Below the pieces are notes generated by a model, which worked only from the letters and a program-made list of their open reading frames with translations, did no database searches and was not told the DNA's origin. 42,722 nt of DNA from positions 1 to 42,722 of the forward strand of contig DIVL01000042.1 of assembly GCA_002435825.1 (NCBI GenBank). Reading direction: 5' to 3'. The translations under genes were made by a program, and so were the position numbers. Shown piece by piece: positions 33,498 to 41,525 of this stretch (position 1 is the first letter of the stretch; every line of letters begins with the position of its first letter). The DNA comes from Anaerolineaceae bacterium UBA6133. Lineage in GTDB: Bacteria; Chloroflexota; Anaerolineae; Anaerolineales; Anaerolineaceae.

Positions 33498-33902
33498 TTA
33501 CACGCGGCGTTTCTTGGGAGGTCGGCAGCCATTATGGGCTACAGGCGTCAGATCTGTGATCATGCGCACACGAATACCCAATGATTGGACTGCACGAATT
33601 GCAGCTTCCCGACCAGGACCAGGGCCCTTGACAAACATTTCTACTTCCTGAAGACCCATCTGCTGGGCTGTCTTCACGGTTTGCTCGGCTGCCAATCTTG
33701 CAGCAAATGGGGTGCTTTTTCGTGATCCTTTAAAACCAGCCGTCCCGGAACTGCCCCAGCAAATTGTATTGCCTTGCATATCCGTGATGGTCACGATGGT
33801 GTTATTGAAGGACGCGAAGACGTGCACCTGTCCTGTCGAAATCTGGCGCTTGACCTTACGCGAAGTAGTCGATCGCCGCGCTGTACGTGCTTGTTTTGCC
33901 AT
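33498..33902 (-). CDS. rpsK: 30S ribosomal protein S11
   Basis: 134 residues; HVFASFNNTIVTITDMQGN, SSGTAGFKGSRKSTPFAA and VKGPGPGREAAIRAVQSLG are the S11 signatures. ATG 33902 with GAGGAAG upstream. It is separated from rpsM by an unusually long 102-base gap that may fold (see the regulatory entry). Confidence 0.98.
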   Translation of the reverse strand: MAKQARTARRSTTSRKVKRQISTGQVHVFASFNNTIVTITDMQGNTICWGSSGTAGFKGSRKSTPFAARLAAEQTVKTAQQMGLQEVEMFVKGPGPGREAAIRAVQSLGIRVRMITDLTPVAHNGCRPPKKRRV

Positions 33903-33936
33903 AATTCTTCCTCACTAAATCTTTACATGTCTGTCA

Positions 33937-33992
33937 CAGCAGAGCTTCAGGTTGCCGCTGGGGAGAAAGGGAACCCCATCCCAGGCTTGCTG
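33937..33992 (-). promoter_or_regulatory. Possible structured leader between rpsM and rpsK
   Basis: The 102-base gap between rpsM and rpsK contains nested inverted repeats: CAGCA (33937-33941) with TGCTG (33988-33992), and inside it CTGGG (33958-33962) with CCCAG (33980-33984), around a GGGAACCCC core. On the minus-strand RNA these would form a stem-loop upstream of the rpsK ribosome site. A translational control site, as seen for S4 in alpha operons, is conceivable. No known motif matched. Confidence 0.4.
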
Positions 33993-34004
33993 TTCAGTTC
34001 ATTA

Positions 34005-34394
34005 CTATTTCTTGGTCGCTCCACGACGGCGTCCACGACCAGCAACTGTGCGCTTGGGACCCTTGCGTGTGCGAGCGTTTGTGCGGGTATTCTGACCGCG
34101 CACGGGGAGATTTCGGCGGTGGCGTAAGCCCCGATAGCAGCCAATCTCTACCAAACGCTTGATGTTCATCTGAACTTCCCGACGCAGATCACCTTCAACC
34201 TTGACGTTCTGTCCAATGAAATCACGGAGTTTTGTCACTTCGGTTTCGGGTAAATCTTTTACCCGGATATCAGGATCGACACCAGTTGCTGCCAGAATTG
34301 CATCCGCAGTCCTTGGTCCGATTCCGAAGACATACCGCAAACCGATCTGAATGCGCTTATTGCGCGGGAGGTCAACACCTTCTATACGAGCCAT
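34005..34394 (-). CDS. rpsM: 30S ribosomal protein S13
   Basis: 129 residues from ATG 34394 (MARIEGVDLPRNKR), preceded by AGGAATC; a longer open frame to 34481 is just read-through over rpmJ. HTH-like YVFGIGPRTADAILAATGVD and the basic tail PVRGQNTRTNARTRKGPKR are S13 features. 11 bases after rpmJ. Confidence 0.97.
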   Translation of the reverse strand: MARIEGVDLPRNKRIQIGLRYVFGIGPRTADAILAATGVDPDIRVKDLPETEVTKLRDFIGQNVKVEGDLRREVQMNIKRLVEIGCYRGLRHRRNLPVRGQNTRTNARTRKGPKRTVAGRGRRRGATKK

Positions 34395-34405
34395 ATTATG
34401 ATTCC

Positions 34406-34519
34406 TTATCCTTGTCGCTGCTTGTGGCGGGTATTGGTACAAATAACATAAAGCCGACCGTCTCTCTTGACGATCTTGCACTGGTTACAGCGTTTTTTTA
34501 TCGATGCTGATACTTTCAT
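34406..34519 (-). CDS. rpmJ: 50S ribosomal protein L36 (zinc form)
   Basis: 37-residue ribosomal protein found by reading the minus strand from ATG 34519. It begins MKVSASIKKRCNQCKIVKRD and ends HKQRQG. Zinc ligands Cys11, Cys14, Cys27 and His32 make it the C+ form. AAGGAG lies 13 bases upstream of the ATG. It is the first gene after the promoter at 34555-34583. The infA gene normally found just before it is not there. Confidence 0.95.
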   Translation of the reverse strand: MKVSASIKKRCNQCKIVKRDGRLYVICTNTRHKQRQG

Positions 34520-34554
34520 CAGTCCTTACTCCTTTTTCTATCCGCAAAGAATCT

Positions 34555-34583
34555 ATTATATCTTTATCGTTCACTATTGACAA
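34555..34583 (-). promoter_or_regulatory. Strong promoter of the rpmJ-rpsM-rpsK-rpsD-rpoA operon
   Basis: Minus strand TTGTCA (34583-34578), 17 bases, TATAAT (34560-34555): five of six and six of six consensus matches. It lies in the 71-base gap between map and rpmJ, giving a leader of about 29 bases with AAGGAG before the rpmJ ATG. It allows the alpha-type genes to be expressed apart from the spc-type genes upstream. Confidence 0.75.
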
Positions 34584-34590
34584 GGTTTGG

Positions 34591-35364
34591 CTACAAACTG
34601 GTCAAGACCAGCGGACCTTCCTTGGTCACTGCGATTGTATTTTCCTGGTGCGCCGTCAAGGAACCGTCTACTGATACGACAGTCCATCGATTACGCAAAG
34701 TCTTCGTGTGCCGTGTGCCAACCAGCACCATCGGCTCAATCGCGATCGTCATGCCTTCGCGCAGCAAAAATCCCTGCCCGGGTACACCGTAGTTGGTCAG
34801 CTGCGGGCTTTCGTGCATATCGCGTCCAACACCATGACCGGTGTAGGTGTGCGTGCTGTGAAAGCCAAAGCCTTCCACGTAGGCTTCAATTGCCGAGCCA
34901 ACGTCACCGCTGCGATTACCTGGCACCATCAATGCCGTGGCAATTTCCAGCGTTTTTTGGGTCACATCGATCAACTGCCGGGCTTGCGCTGAGATCTCAC
35001 CGACGCCGACTGTGAAAGCCGAATCGCCGACGAAACCTTCGTAAACCGTGCCGCAATCAACCGAAATGATATCGCCTTCTTTCAGCTTGCGCTTGCTGGG
35101 AATGCCGTGCACCATTTCTTCATTGATGCTGGTGCAGATACTCCCTGGGAAGGGCAATCCGTTTCCGGGGTCATAATTCTTAAAGGGCGAGTAAACTCCA
35201 TGAGCCCGCTGAAAACTTTCCGCGACCTCGTTCAGTTCACCTGTGCTAACGCCTGGTCTGATCTCAGCCTTAACCGCTTCGAGGGTCTGGGCATTCAAAC
35301 GACCAGCTTCCCGCATCAGGGCGATTTCCGCGCCTGACTTGAGATTAATTCTGCTTTCTAACAC
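34591..35364 (-). CDS. map: Methionine aminopeptidase, type I
   Basis: 257 residues; removes the initiator methionine. Metal ligands are visible: the two Asp in ISVDCGTVYEGFVGDSAFT, His in TGHGVGRDMHESP, Glu in EGMTIAIEP, and the last Glu in AHQENTIAVT. The start is GTG 35364, sharing one base with the adk stop (TAGTG). Follows adk as in most spc operons, but no infA follows. Confidence 0.97.
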   Translation of the reverse strand: MLESRINLKSGAEIALMREAGRLNAQTLEAVKAEIRPGVSTGELNEVAESFQRAHGVYSPFKNYDPGNGLPFPGSICTSINEEMVHGIPSKRKLKEGDIISVDCGTVYEGFVGDSAFTVGVGEISAQARQLIDVTQKTLEIATALMVPGNRSGDVGSAIEAYVEGFGFHSTHTYTGHGVGRDMHESPQLTNYGVPGQGFLLREGMTIAIEPMVLVGTRHTKTLRNRWTVVSVDGSLTAHQENTIAVTKEGPLVLTSL

Positions 35365-36017
35365 TAAGCCACAGCTTTCAGCAAATCTTCTGTGACTTGC
35401 TCAATTTCCTGTGTGCCGTCAACCTCGATCAGTGTCCCTGCCTGACGATAAAAATCAATCAGAGGGGATGTCTGGTCGTAATACACATTTATGCGGTGCA
35501 AGACCGTCTCAGGTTTATCATCGTCCCGCTGATAAAGGGGCGATCCGTCTACATCATCGACCCACTTAACTTTGGGCGGGTTGTAGAGCGCGTGATATAC
35601 ACGCCCTGCATGGCTCATCCAACGACCGCTCAGGCGCTCAACCAGCACTTCATTCGGCACACTGATGAAAGGTGCAAAATTGACCTTCCCACCAATCTCA
35701 GCCAAAAGGGTTTCAAAGGCTTCAGCCTGTGTCGGAGTGCGTGGGAAGCCATCCATCACGGCTCCTTTGGCACAATCCGGTCTTGAAAGGCGTTCCCGTA
35801 CCATCGCGATGGTCACATCGTCTGGCACCAGTTCGCCTTTGGTCATGTAACTTGAAGCCAACTTACCCAGCTCGGTCTCCTGGCTCAAATTCTCGCGGAA
35901 GAGATCTCCGGTAGAAACATGTACCAGACCCAGCTTGGCTGCCAGGATCTTAGCCTGAGTGCCTTTGCCGGCTCCCGGAGGTCCCAGCATAACAATGTAA
36001 GTAGCTTTCTTGTTCAT
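35364..36017 (-). CDS. adk: Adenylate kinase
   Basis: 217 residues; interconverts ATP + AMP and 2 ADP. The P-loop is MLGPPGAGKGTQAK. AMP-site STGDLFRENL and MDGFPRTPTQAEAFE follow. The LID domain is the long form (SGRWMSHAGRVYHALYNPP ...) but has no zinc cysteines, unlike many Gram-positive enzymes. Sits between secY (16 bases) and map (1-base overlap). Confidence 0.97.
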   Translation of the reverse strand: MNKKATYIVMLGPPGAGKGTQAKILAAKLGLVHVSTGDLFRENLSQETELGKLASSYMTKGELVPDDVTIAMVRERLSRPDCAKGAVMDGFPRTPTQAEAFETLLAEIGGKVNFAPFISVPNEVLVERLSGRWMSHAGRVYHALYNPPKVKWVDDVDGSPLYQRDDDKPETVLHRINVYYDQTSPLIDFYRQAGTLIEVDGTQEIEQVTEDLLKAVA

Positions 36018-36033
36018 CTTTTTACTCTCCGGC

Positions 36034-37365
36034 TTAGTTGATCAGCCGATCATCGTAGCCATGCATGCGCAGTTCGGTCTCAATCAATTCAACCGTCTCA
36101 CGGATGGTGCCGACGACAATCAACAGACCTGAAGCCTGCATCAATTGCACACCCGCACTGCCTTTTGGCAGGAAGTAGCCCATGATGTAGGGTAAGACTG
36201 CCACCAAACCCAGGAAAAACGCGCCTGGGAGCGTGATGCGCCGCTGAACACGGGTCAGGTAATCCTGTGTGGGCTTGCCGCGCACCACACCCGGAATCTG
36301 GGCACCCTGTTTTTTCAGGTTATCGCCATAATTCTGCTGCGCAAAGAGCACATCGGTGTAGAAGTACGCAAAAGCGACAACCAGCAGGAAGAACATGATT
36401 GGATACCACCAGTTTTCGCCGCCAAAAGCGTTGTAGGTCCAGTTGGATGCGCTATTGACCCATTTGGTTTGGGCATTGATAAAGAATGAAGACAGAATCG
36501 CCGGGAAGGTCAGGAATGACTGAGCAAAAATGATCGGAATCATGCCAGCCATGTTAACCATCAGCGGCAATTGACTGCGCACTGGCATCGACATGCGGTT
36601 GCCAATCCGCCGCCCAGGGAACAAAACCGGGATGTTGCGCCGTCCGCCCTGGACAAATACGATAGCCAAAATCGTCAATACAAAGACGATCAGTACCACC
36701 GTAAACACCCACCATGGTTCCTTCGCGTTGAACATCTGGGCAATCGTGACCGGGAAACGCGAGACAATACCCGCAAAAATTATCAACGACAAACCCTGAT
36801 TGCGCAAGCCATATTCAGAGATCAACTGACCAATCCAGATGCCAAACATTGTACCCGCAACCATGCTGATGATTGCAGTAAGAGTCGGCAACAATTGAGC
36901 TCCAGAAAAGCCCCATTGTTCAATGACCGTGCTGCCACCTAACATGGAATTGAAGATATTGATTTGCCCAAAAGCCGAAAGGAGCGCCATCGGAATGGTC
37001 AGGATCACGGTCCATTTTTCCATCCAGATACGACCTTCGCGGGGGTCATCCTTCATTTTTTGCTCTAACGCGGGGATAACCGGCGTGAGCAGTTGCAGGA
37101 TAATTTGGGCGGTGATATACGGGTAGACACCCATGGCAAGCACAGAGAATCTGGAAACAGCTCCGCCAGAAAGCAGGTCAAGCAAGTTCACCAGGCTACC
37201 ACCGGCTCCAGTCTGCTGCGACAGTGCCGCAACAGCAGCACGGTTGATGCCAGGTACTGGAATGTTAGCTGCCAGGCGGAAAATTGCCAGCAGCAACAGC
37301 GAAATCAAGAGCTTGTTGCGGATATCCTCAGATTTCCACAGGTAACGCCAGGATGATCGTTTCAT
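36034..37365 (-). CDS. secY: Preprotein translocase subunit SecY
   Basis: 443 residues and 10 membrane helices, the central pore of the Sec translocon. Characteristic MGVYPYITAQIILQLLTPVI and QQNYGDNLKKQGAQIPGVV segments; the C-terminal cytoplasmic loop lies between the last helices. Start ATG 37365 with AGGAG seven bases upstream; GTG 37368 is the codon before. Between rplO and adk, the canonical spc position. Confidence 0.97.
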   Translation of the reverse strand: MKRSSWRYLWKSEDIRNKLLISLLLLAIFRLAANIPVPGINRAAVAALSQQTGAGGSLVNLLDLLSGGAVSRFSVLAMGVYPYITAQIILQLLTPVIPALEQKMKDDPREGRIWMEKWTVILTIPMALLSAFGQINIFNSMLGGSTVIEQWGFSGAQLLPTLTAIISMVAGTMFGIWIGQLISEYGLRNQGLSLIIFAGIVSRFPVTIAQMFNAKEPWWVFTVVLIVFVLTILAIVFVQGGRRNIPVLFPGRRIGNRMSMPVRSQLPLMVNMAGMIPIIFAQSFLTFPAILSSFFINAQTKWVNSASNWTYNAFGGENWWYPIMFFLLVVAFAYFYTDVLFAQQNYGDNLKKQGAQIPGVVRGKPTQDYLTRVQRRITLPGAFFLGLVAVLPYIMGYFLPKGSAGVQLMQASGLLIVVGTIRETVELIETELRMHGYDDRLIN

Positions 37366-37382
37366 CACTCATCTCCTCTGAG

Positions 37383-37841
37383 CTACGAAAGTGCCAGTGT
37401 TTCGATGGTCCCGCCAGCTTTTTCAATCTTCTGACGAGCGCCTTCAGTCACCTTGTGAGCCTTGATTTTTAGGGCAACGTTGATATCACCACGACCCATG
37501 ATTTTGATAGGCAAATCCTTGCTTTTCAACAATCCCATAGCTTTGAGGCTCTCAGGGGTGATTTCGTCACCAGCCTTGAAGCCCTGCAGTGAGTCCAGGT
37601 TGACTTCCGCGTAGCGTACGCGATTGCGTGGGGTAAAGCCCTCACCACGCAGGAAAGGCAGCTTGCGGAAGAAGGGCAGGTTACCGCCCTGGTGATACTG
37701 GCGCACGCCGCCGCCACTGCGTGCGTTTTGGCCTTTGGTACCGCGACCAGCAGTCTTGCCGGCGCCGCTACCAGTACCCCGACCTACACGCTTGCGCGCT
37801 TTTTTTGCGCCTTCGTTCGGTTTGAGATCATGTAATTGCAT
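37383..37841 (-). CDS. rplO: 50S ribosomal protein L15
   Basis: 152 residues; MQLHDLKPNEGAKKARKRVG RGTGSGAGKTAGRGTKGQ-type Gly-rich N-terminus and ALKIKAHKVTEGARQKIEKAG at the end, both L15 signatures. Starts two bases after the rpmD stop. Confidence 0.98.
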   Translation of the reverse strand: MQLHDLKPNEGAKKARKRVGRGTGSGAGKTAGRGTKGQNARSGGGVRQYHQGGNLPFFRKLPFLRGEGFTPRNRVRYAEVNLDSLQGFKAGDEITPESLKAMGLLKSKDLPIKIMGRGDINVALKIKAHKVTEGARQKIEKAGGTIETLALS

Positions 37842-37843
37842 GC

Positions 37844-38050
37844 TTACTTCTCCTCAGTGTCCGACACGATCTCAATTAAATGTGAGACCTTTGTCAGCAT
37901 ACCGCGCAGAGCCTCATTGTCTTCATGCTCAACCACCTGGTTGAGATTATGGAAGCCGAGTGCTTTGAGTGTTCGTTTGGTGCGGACGGGATAGCCGATG
38001 CCGCTTTTCACCAATTTGATTCGAAGATTATTTGACTTTTTCTTAGCCAT
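37844..38050 (-). CDS. rpmD: 50S ribosomal protein L30
   Basis: 68 residues; a single-domain L30: LRIKLVKSGIGYPVRTKRTL, then KALGFHNLNQVVEHEDNEAL. The C-terminal EKs after VSDTEEK add a few residues. Overlaps rpsE by eight bases, so translation is coupled. Confidence 0.95.
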   Translation of the reverse strand: MAKKKSNNLRIKLVKSGIGYPVRTKRTLKALGFHNLNQVVEHEDNEALRGMLTKVSHLIEIVSDTEEK

Positions 38051-38567
38051 TTTTCCTCCGTTCCCAATATGGTGTCACATCCATCAGGTCCTTGCCGCGT
38101 TCCGCAGCCACCGTAGCAGGTGACTTCAGCTGGGATAAGGCATCGAAGGTAGCCTGGACGATGTTGAGCATGTTAGAAGAGCCCAGGGATTTTGTAAGGA
38201 TGTCCTTGATCCCTGCGGCTTCACAAACCGCGCGCACACCACCAGCCGCAATAACGCCAGTGCCAGCCGAAGCAGGCTTCAGCAGCACTTTCGCGCCACT
38301 TTGGCTGCCTGTTACCTCGTGGGCAATGGTCGTGCCCAATAGGCTGACTTTCTTCATATTCTTATACGCACGCTCGGTAGCTTTGCGCATCGCATCCGGA
38401 ACTGCCAGTGCCTTACCAGTGCCCAGCCCTACATTCCCGTTATTGTCGCCGACCACAACGGTCACGCGGAACGAGAAACGGCGGCCACCTTTGACAACCT
38501 TGGCAACGCGCGCGATGTCAATTACACGTTCGTCGTAATGAGTCTCTAATCCTTGATATTCTTCCAT
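38043..38567 (-). CDS. rpsE: 30S ribosomal protein S5
   Basis: 174 residues. RRFSFRVTVVVGDNNGNVGL G-type dsRBD N-terminal, VLLKPASAGTGVIAAGGVRA and AGIKDILTKSLGSSNMLN in the C-terminal half. Residue positions around the loop used in spectinomycin resistance appear wild-type-like. 12 bases downstream of rplR. Confidence 0.98.
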   Translation of the reverse strand: MEEYQGLETHYDERVIDIARVAKVVKGGRRFSFRVTVVVGDNNGNVGLGTGKALAVPDAMRKATERAYKNMKKVSLLGTTIAHEVTGSQSGAKVLLKPASAGTGVIAAGGVRAVCEAAGIKDILTKSLGSSNMLNIVQATFDALSQLKSPATVAAERGKDLMDVTPYWERRKNG

Positions 38568-38579
38568 AGTATCCTCGTT

Positions 38580-38951
38580 TTAGAATTCCAGCCCGCCCTT
38601 GCGAGCACCTTCGGCCAGAGCTTTGAGACGACCGGTATAGATGTATCCACCGCGATCCATGACAACGGTTTTGATGCCTTTGTCCAGGGCGCGCTTGGCA
38701 AGCGCTTCACCAACAAGCATAGCTTGTTCAGTTTTGGTCTTGCCCTTTACGACTTCGCGCAGCGCCGCATCCACTGTGGATGCAGAAACCAAAGTTGTGC
38801 CGCTGTGATCATCGATCACCTGGGCATAAATCTCGTTGATGCTGCGAAAAACATTCAGGCGCGGGCGCTCTGGCGTGCCAAAAATCTTCTTGCGCACGCG
38901 AGCATGACGGTGTAAACGAGCAGCGTTTCTTGTTTTTTTAGCCATAGTCAT
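38580..38951 (-). CDS. rplR: 50S ribosomal protein L18
   Basis: 123 residues; binds 5S rRNA. RLHRHARVRKKIFGTPERPR then RSINEIYAQVIDDHSGTTL are the signature. Two in-frame ATGs, 38951 and 38945; GAGG is three bases before the first and nine before the second, so the second is quite possible. Confidence 0.96.
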   Translation of the reverse strand: MTMAKKTRNAARLHRHARVRKKIFGTPERPRLNVFRSINEIYAQVIDDHSGTTLVSASTVDAALREVVKGKTKTEQAMLVGEALAKRALDKGIKTVVMDRGGYIYTGRLKALAEGARKGGLEF

Positions 38952-38957
38952 TTACCT

Positions 38958-39506
38958 CTACTTACCGGTTTTTCCGGCTTTACCAGCCTTCAGCTTAATA
39001 ATTTCGCCCTGGTAGCGAATACCGGTTCCATGATAGCGTTCCGGTGGGCGCAGCTTGCGGATGTTCGCAGCCACCTGCCCCACCTGCTGGCGGTCACGTC
39101 CTTTGATCTTGATCTGACGTGCTTTTGCATCCACATCAAAGGTGATGCCATCGGGCGTGGGGAGATTCACGGGATGTGAAAAACCCAGGTTCAAGAGCAG
39201 GTCATTACCTTTCAATTCAGCCCGGTATCCAACTCCGCTGTACTCCAGCACGATCTCAAAACCTTTCGCGCAGCCAACAATCATGTTGTTTAGCAGAGCG
39301 CGCGTGGTTCCGTGCAAAGCGCGAACCCGAGGTTGGTCGTTAGGGCGTTCCACAGTAATAATGCCATCTTCGAGTTTGATTGTGATCTCAGGAGAGAAAG
39401 TCTCTTCAAGAGCCCCATTGGGTCCCTTGACCGAAACCTTGTTGCCATCCATCTTCACTTCCACACCCTGAGGCACGGTGATCGGTAATTTACCAATTCG
39501 CGACAT
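38958..39506 (-). CDS. rplF: 50S ribosomal protein L6
   Basis: 182 residues with the two related L6 domains. MSRIGKLPITVPQGVEVKM at the N-terminus and KLRPPERYHGTGIRYQGEII at the C-terminus are family marks. Downstream of rpsH by 11 bases. Confidence 0.98.
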   Translation of the reverse strand: MSRIGKLPITVPQGVEVKMDGNKVSVKGPNGALEETFSPEITIKLEDGIITVERPNDQPRVRALHGTTRALLNNMIVGCAKGFEIVLEYSGVGYRAELKGNDLLLNLGFSHPVNLPTPDGITFDVDAKARQIKIKGRDRQQVGQVAANIRKLRPPERYHGTGIRYQGEIIKLKAGKAGKTGK

Positions 39507-39517
39507 TTCTCTTCCTC

Positions 39518-39931
39518 CTACCAGACCTTGCAGAGGATCTCACCGCCCACGCCAATCTTGCGAGCGCGTTGGCCGGTCATGATACCCTTCGGGGTGGATA
39601 AAATCGCGATACCAATACCAGATAATACCCAGGGGATATCACTCTTGGAGGTATAAACACGGCAGCCAGGGTGGCTGACGCGCTCCAAACCCGTAATAAT
39701 CGGGCGGCGTTGGCGGCGTTCGCCGATATACTTCAGCTTCATGCGCAAAATTTTGTGCGGTTCGCTTTTTCCATCAACGACTTCATAACTCTCAAGATAA
39801 CCCTCTTCGGTCAGAATACGGGCGACTTCACTCTTGAGTTTCGAGCTCGGCATAGCCACGGTCGTTTTGCCAACCATGGCAATATTGCGGATTCTCGTCA
39901 ACATATCGGCAATTGGATCTGATATTGTCAT
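39518..39931 (-). CDS. rpsH: 30S ribosomal protein S8
   Basis: 137 residues; central 16S rRNA binder. DPIADMLTRIRNIAMVGKTT at the start, and LSTPKGIMTGQRARKIGVGG EILCKVW near the end. ATG 39931, with CCTGGAGGG as ribosome site. Confidence 0.98.
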   Translation of the reverse strand: MTISDPIADMLTRIRNIAMVGKTTVAMPSSKLKSEVARILTEEGYLESYEVVDGKSEPHKILRMKLKYIGERRQRRPIITGLERVSHPGCRVYTSKSDIPWVLSGIGIAILSTPKGIMTGQRARKIGVGGEILCKVW

Positions 39932-39951
39932 TTTAATCCCTCCAGGCCTAA

Positions 39952-40134
39952 TTACCAGGATGCTTTAGTCACACCGGGGATTTTTCCCTCGAGTGCTAAT
40001 TCTCGGAAGCAAATACGGCAAAGACCAAACTTGCGCATATAACCGCGCGGTCTGCCGCACACACGACAGCGATTGACAACACGGGTAGGATATTTCCGCC
40101 GCATTTCGCGATATTGCATACACTTTTTAGCCAT
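39952..40134 (-). CDS. rpsN: 30S ribosomal protein S14, type Z (zinc form)
   Basis: 60 residues, the short zinc-binding S14. Ligands Cys23, Cys26, Cys39, Cys42 (CRVCG, CRICF). Starts the base after the rplE stop. The usual spc-operon form in gram-positive-like and Chloroflexota bacteria. Confidence 0.98.
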   Translation of the reverse strand: MAKKCMQYREMRRKYPTRVVNRCRVCGRPRGYMRKFGLCRICFRELALEGKIPGVTKASW

Positions 40135-40680
40135 TTAGTTTCCTTTCCTGAAGGGCATGCCGAATTTGCTCAGCAGTTGCCGGGCATGGTCATCAGTTTC
40201 AGCAGTTGTTACAATGCTGATTTCCATGCCACGCACTTTGTCGATTTTGTCATACTGGATCTCAGGGAAGATCAGTTGTTCGGTCAAACCGAGCGTGTAG
40301 TTACCACGTCCGTCAAACGAATCAGCCGAAATTCCGCGGAAGTCACGCACACGAGGCAGAGCAACGTTGATCAGGCGGTCCAAAAATGCCCACATCTTTT
40401 CTCCGCGCAGCGTAACCTTGACGCCAATTTGACGCCCCTCACGCAGCTTGAAATTGGAAATGGCCTTCTTGGCGGCGATGACAACAGGCTTCTGACCAGT
40501 AATGATGGTCAGATCGTTCACAGCAGCATCCAAAGCCTTGGGATTGTCCAGCGCTTCGCCGACCCCAATATTGACCACCACTTTGCTGATCTTTGGAATC
40601 TGCATGACGTTCTTCAACCCGAGCTCTTTCAGCAGAGCTGGCGCGAATTCATTCTTATATTGTTCTTGTAGTCTGTTCAT
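40135..40680 (-). CDS. rplE: 50S ribosomal protein L5
   Basis: 181 residues; 5S rRNA and P-site contact. Signature MQIPKISKVVVNIGVGEA, ITGQKPVVIAAKKAISNFKL and GRGNYTLGLTEQLIFPEI. Between rplX (17 bases) and rpsN (0 bases). Confidence 0.98.
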   Translation of the reverse strand: MNRLQEQYKNEFAPALLKELGLKNVMQIPKISKVVVNIGVGEALDNPKALDAAVNDLTIITGQKPVVIAAKKAISNFKLREGRQIGVKVTLRGEKMWAFLDRLINVALPRVRDFRGISADSFDGRGNYTLGLTEQLIFPEIQYDKIDKVRGMEISIVTTAETDDHARQLLSKFGMPFRKGN

Positions 40681-40697
40681 ATCTGCTCACCTACGCC

Positions 40698-41132
40698 TTA
40701 GTTTCCTTTGGCGGCTTTCTTCTTACTCTCAGCGGGTTTTGCCTTGCTCTCAGTCGTTTTTTCGGCTGGTTTCCTGGCAGCAGTTTTTGTTTCTGCTTTC
40801 TTTTCCGCTGGCTTCTTTGCAGCTGGCTTCTTGGTGCTATCGGCTTTGGCTTTAGAGACCTTGCGGGCACCCTTAGCTTCTTTTTCCGCTTCGCGATCCA
40901 AAACAGTTACATTGGAGGCGTGGATTGGGGCTTCGAACTCACGGATACCGGCAGGAATAGTCTTGCCGCCGGACTGGGTTTGCTTCTGGTGTTTCTTGAC
41001 CATATTCACGCCCTGCACCACCACCCGGTTTTCCTTGGGCAGCACACGGATGACTTCGCCAACCTTGTCCTTGTTATCTTCGTCGCCGCGCATAACCCGC
41101 ACGCGATCGCCCTTACGTATTTTCATTTTCAT
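40698..41132 (-). CDS. rplX: 50S ribosomal protein L24 with Lys/Ala-rich C-terminal tail
   Basis: 144 residues against about 105 for ordinary bacterial L24. The KOW core is intact (MKMKIRKGDRVRVMRGDE ... KENRVVVQGVNMVKKHQK). After about residue 80 the usual RVGFR-type C-terminal strand is not seen. Instead a 60-residue low-complexity tail follows, rich in Lys, Ala, Pro and Glu with KKPAEKK-like repeats, resembling histone-H1-like tails. Start ATG 41132; ATG 41126 is possible. Its plus-strand shadow reads like a membrane protein but is not a gene. Adjacent to rplN and two genes from the acidic-tailed rpsQ. Confidence 0.93.
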   Translation of the reverse strand: MKMKIRKGDRVRVMRGDEDNKDKVGEVIRVLPKENRVVVQGVNMVKKHQKQTQSGGKTIPAGIREFEAPIHASNVTVLDREAEKEAKGARKVSKAKADSTKKPAAKKPAEKKAETKTAARKPAEKTTESKAKPAESKKKAAKGN

Positions 41133-41153
41133 CTGACACTCCTAATTCATCGA

Positions 41154-41525
41154 CTACAGCACTTCCGGAGCCAATGAAACGATCTTCATATAGCCTTTGT
41201 CGCGCAATTCGCGGGCAACCGGGCCAAAAATACGCGTGCCGCGAGGGTTCACGCCGTCACTGTCCAGGATTACAGCCGCGTTGTCGTCAAAACGGATGGT
41301 AGACCCATCTGGACGGCGGTAGGGCTTGCTGGTGCGCACGATAACAGCCTTCACGATCTCACTCTTCTTGACCGAAGCCTGAGGCGTGGCAGCTTTCACG
41401 GTGCCAACCACAGTGTCGCCCACACGACCGTAACGGCGGCCTGTGCCGCCCACGACCTGGATAACCAGGATTTCACGGGCGCCAGTGTTATCTGCAATAA
41501 CTAATCGAGTTTCTCGCTGGATCAT
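41154..41525 (-). CDS. rplN: 50S ribosomal protein L14
   Basis: 123 residues; MIQRETRLVIADNTGAREIL and RFDDNAAVILDSDGVNPRGT RIFGPVARELRD-type segments. ATG 41525 overlaps the rpsQ TGA (ATGA). No unusual features. Confidence 0.98.
   Translation of the reverse strand: MIQRETRLVIADNTGAREILVIQVVGGTGRRYGRVGDTVVGTVKAATPQASVKKSEIVKAVIVRTSKPYRRPDGSTIRFDDNAAVILDSDGVNPRGTRIFGPVARELRDKGYMKIVSLAPEVL

Noticed and set aside
40708..41136. 142-residue plus-strand frame rich in Ala, Phe, Ser, Leu that looks like a membrane protein
   Set aside because: It is the exact antisense of the Lys/Ala-rich rplX; the hydrophobic look comes from reading AAA/GCC-rich codons backwards.
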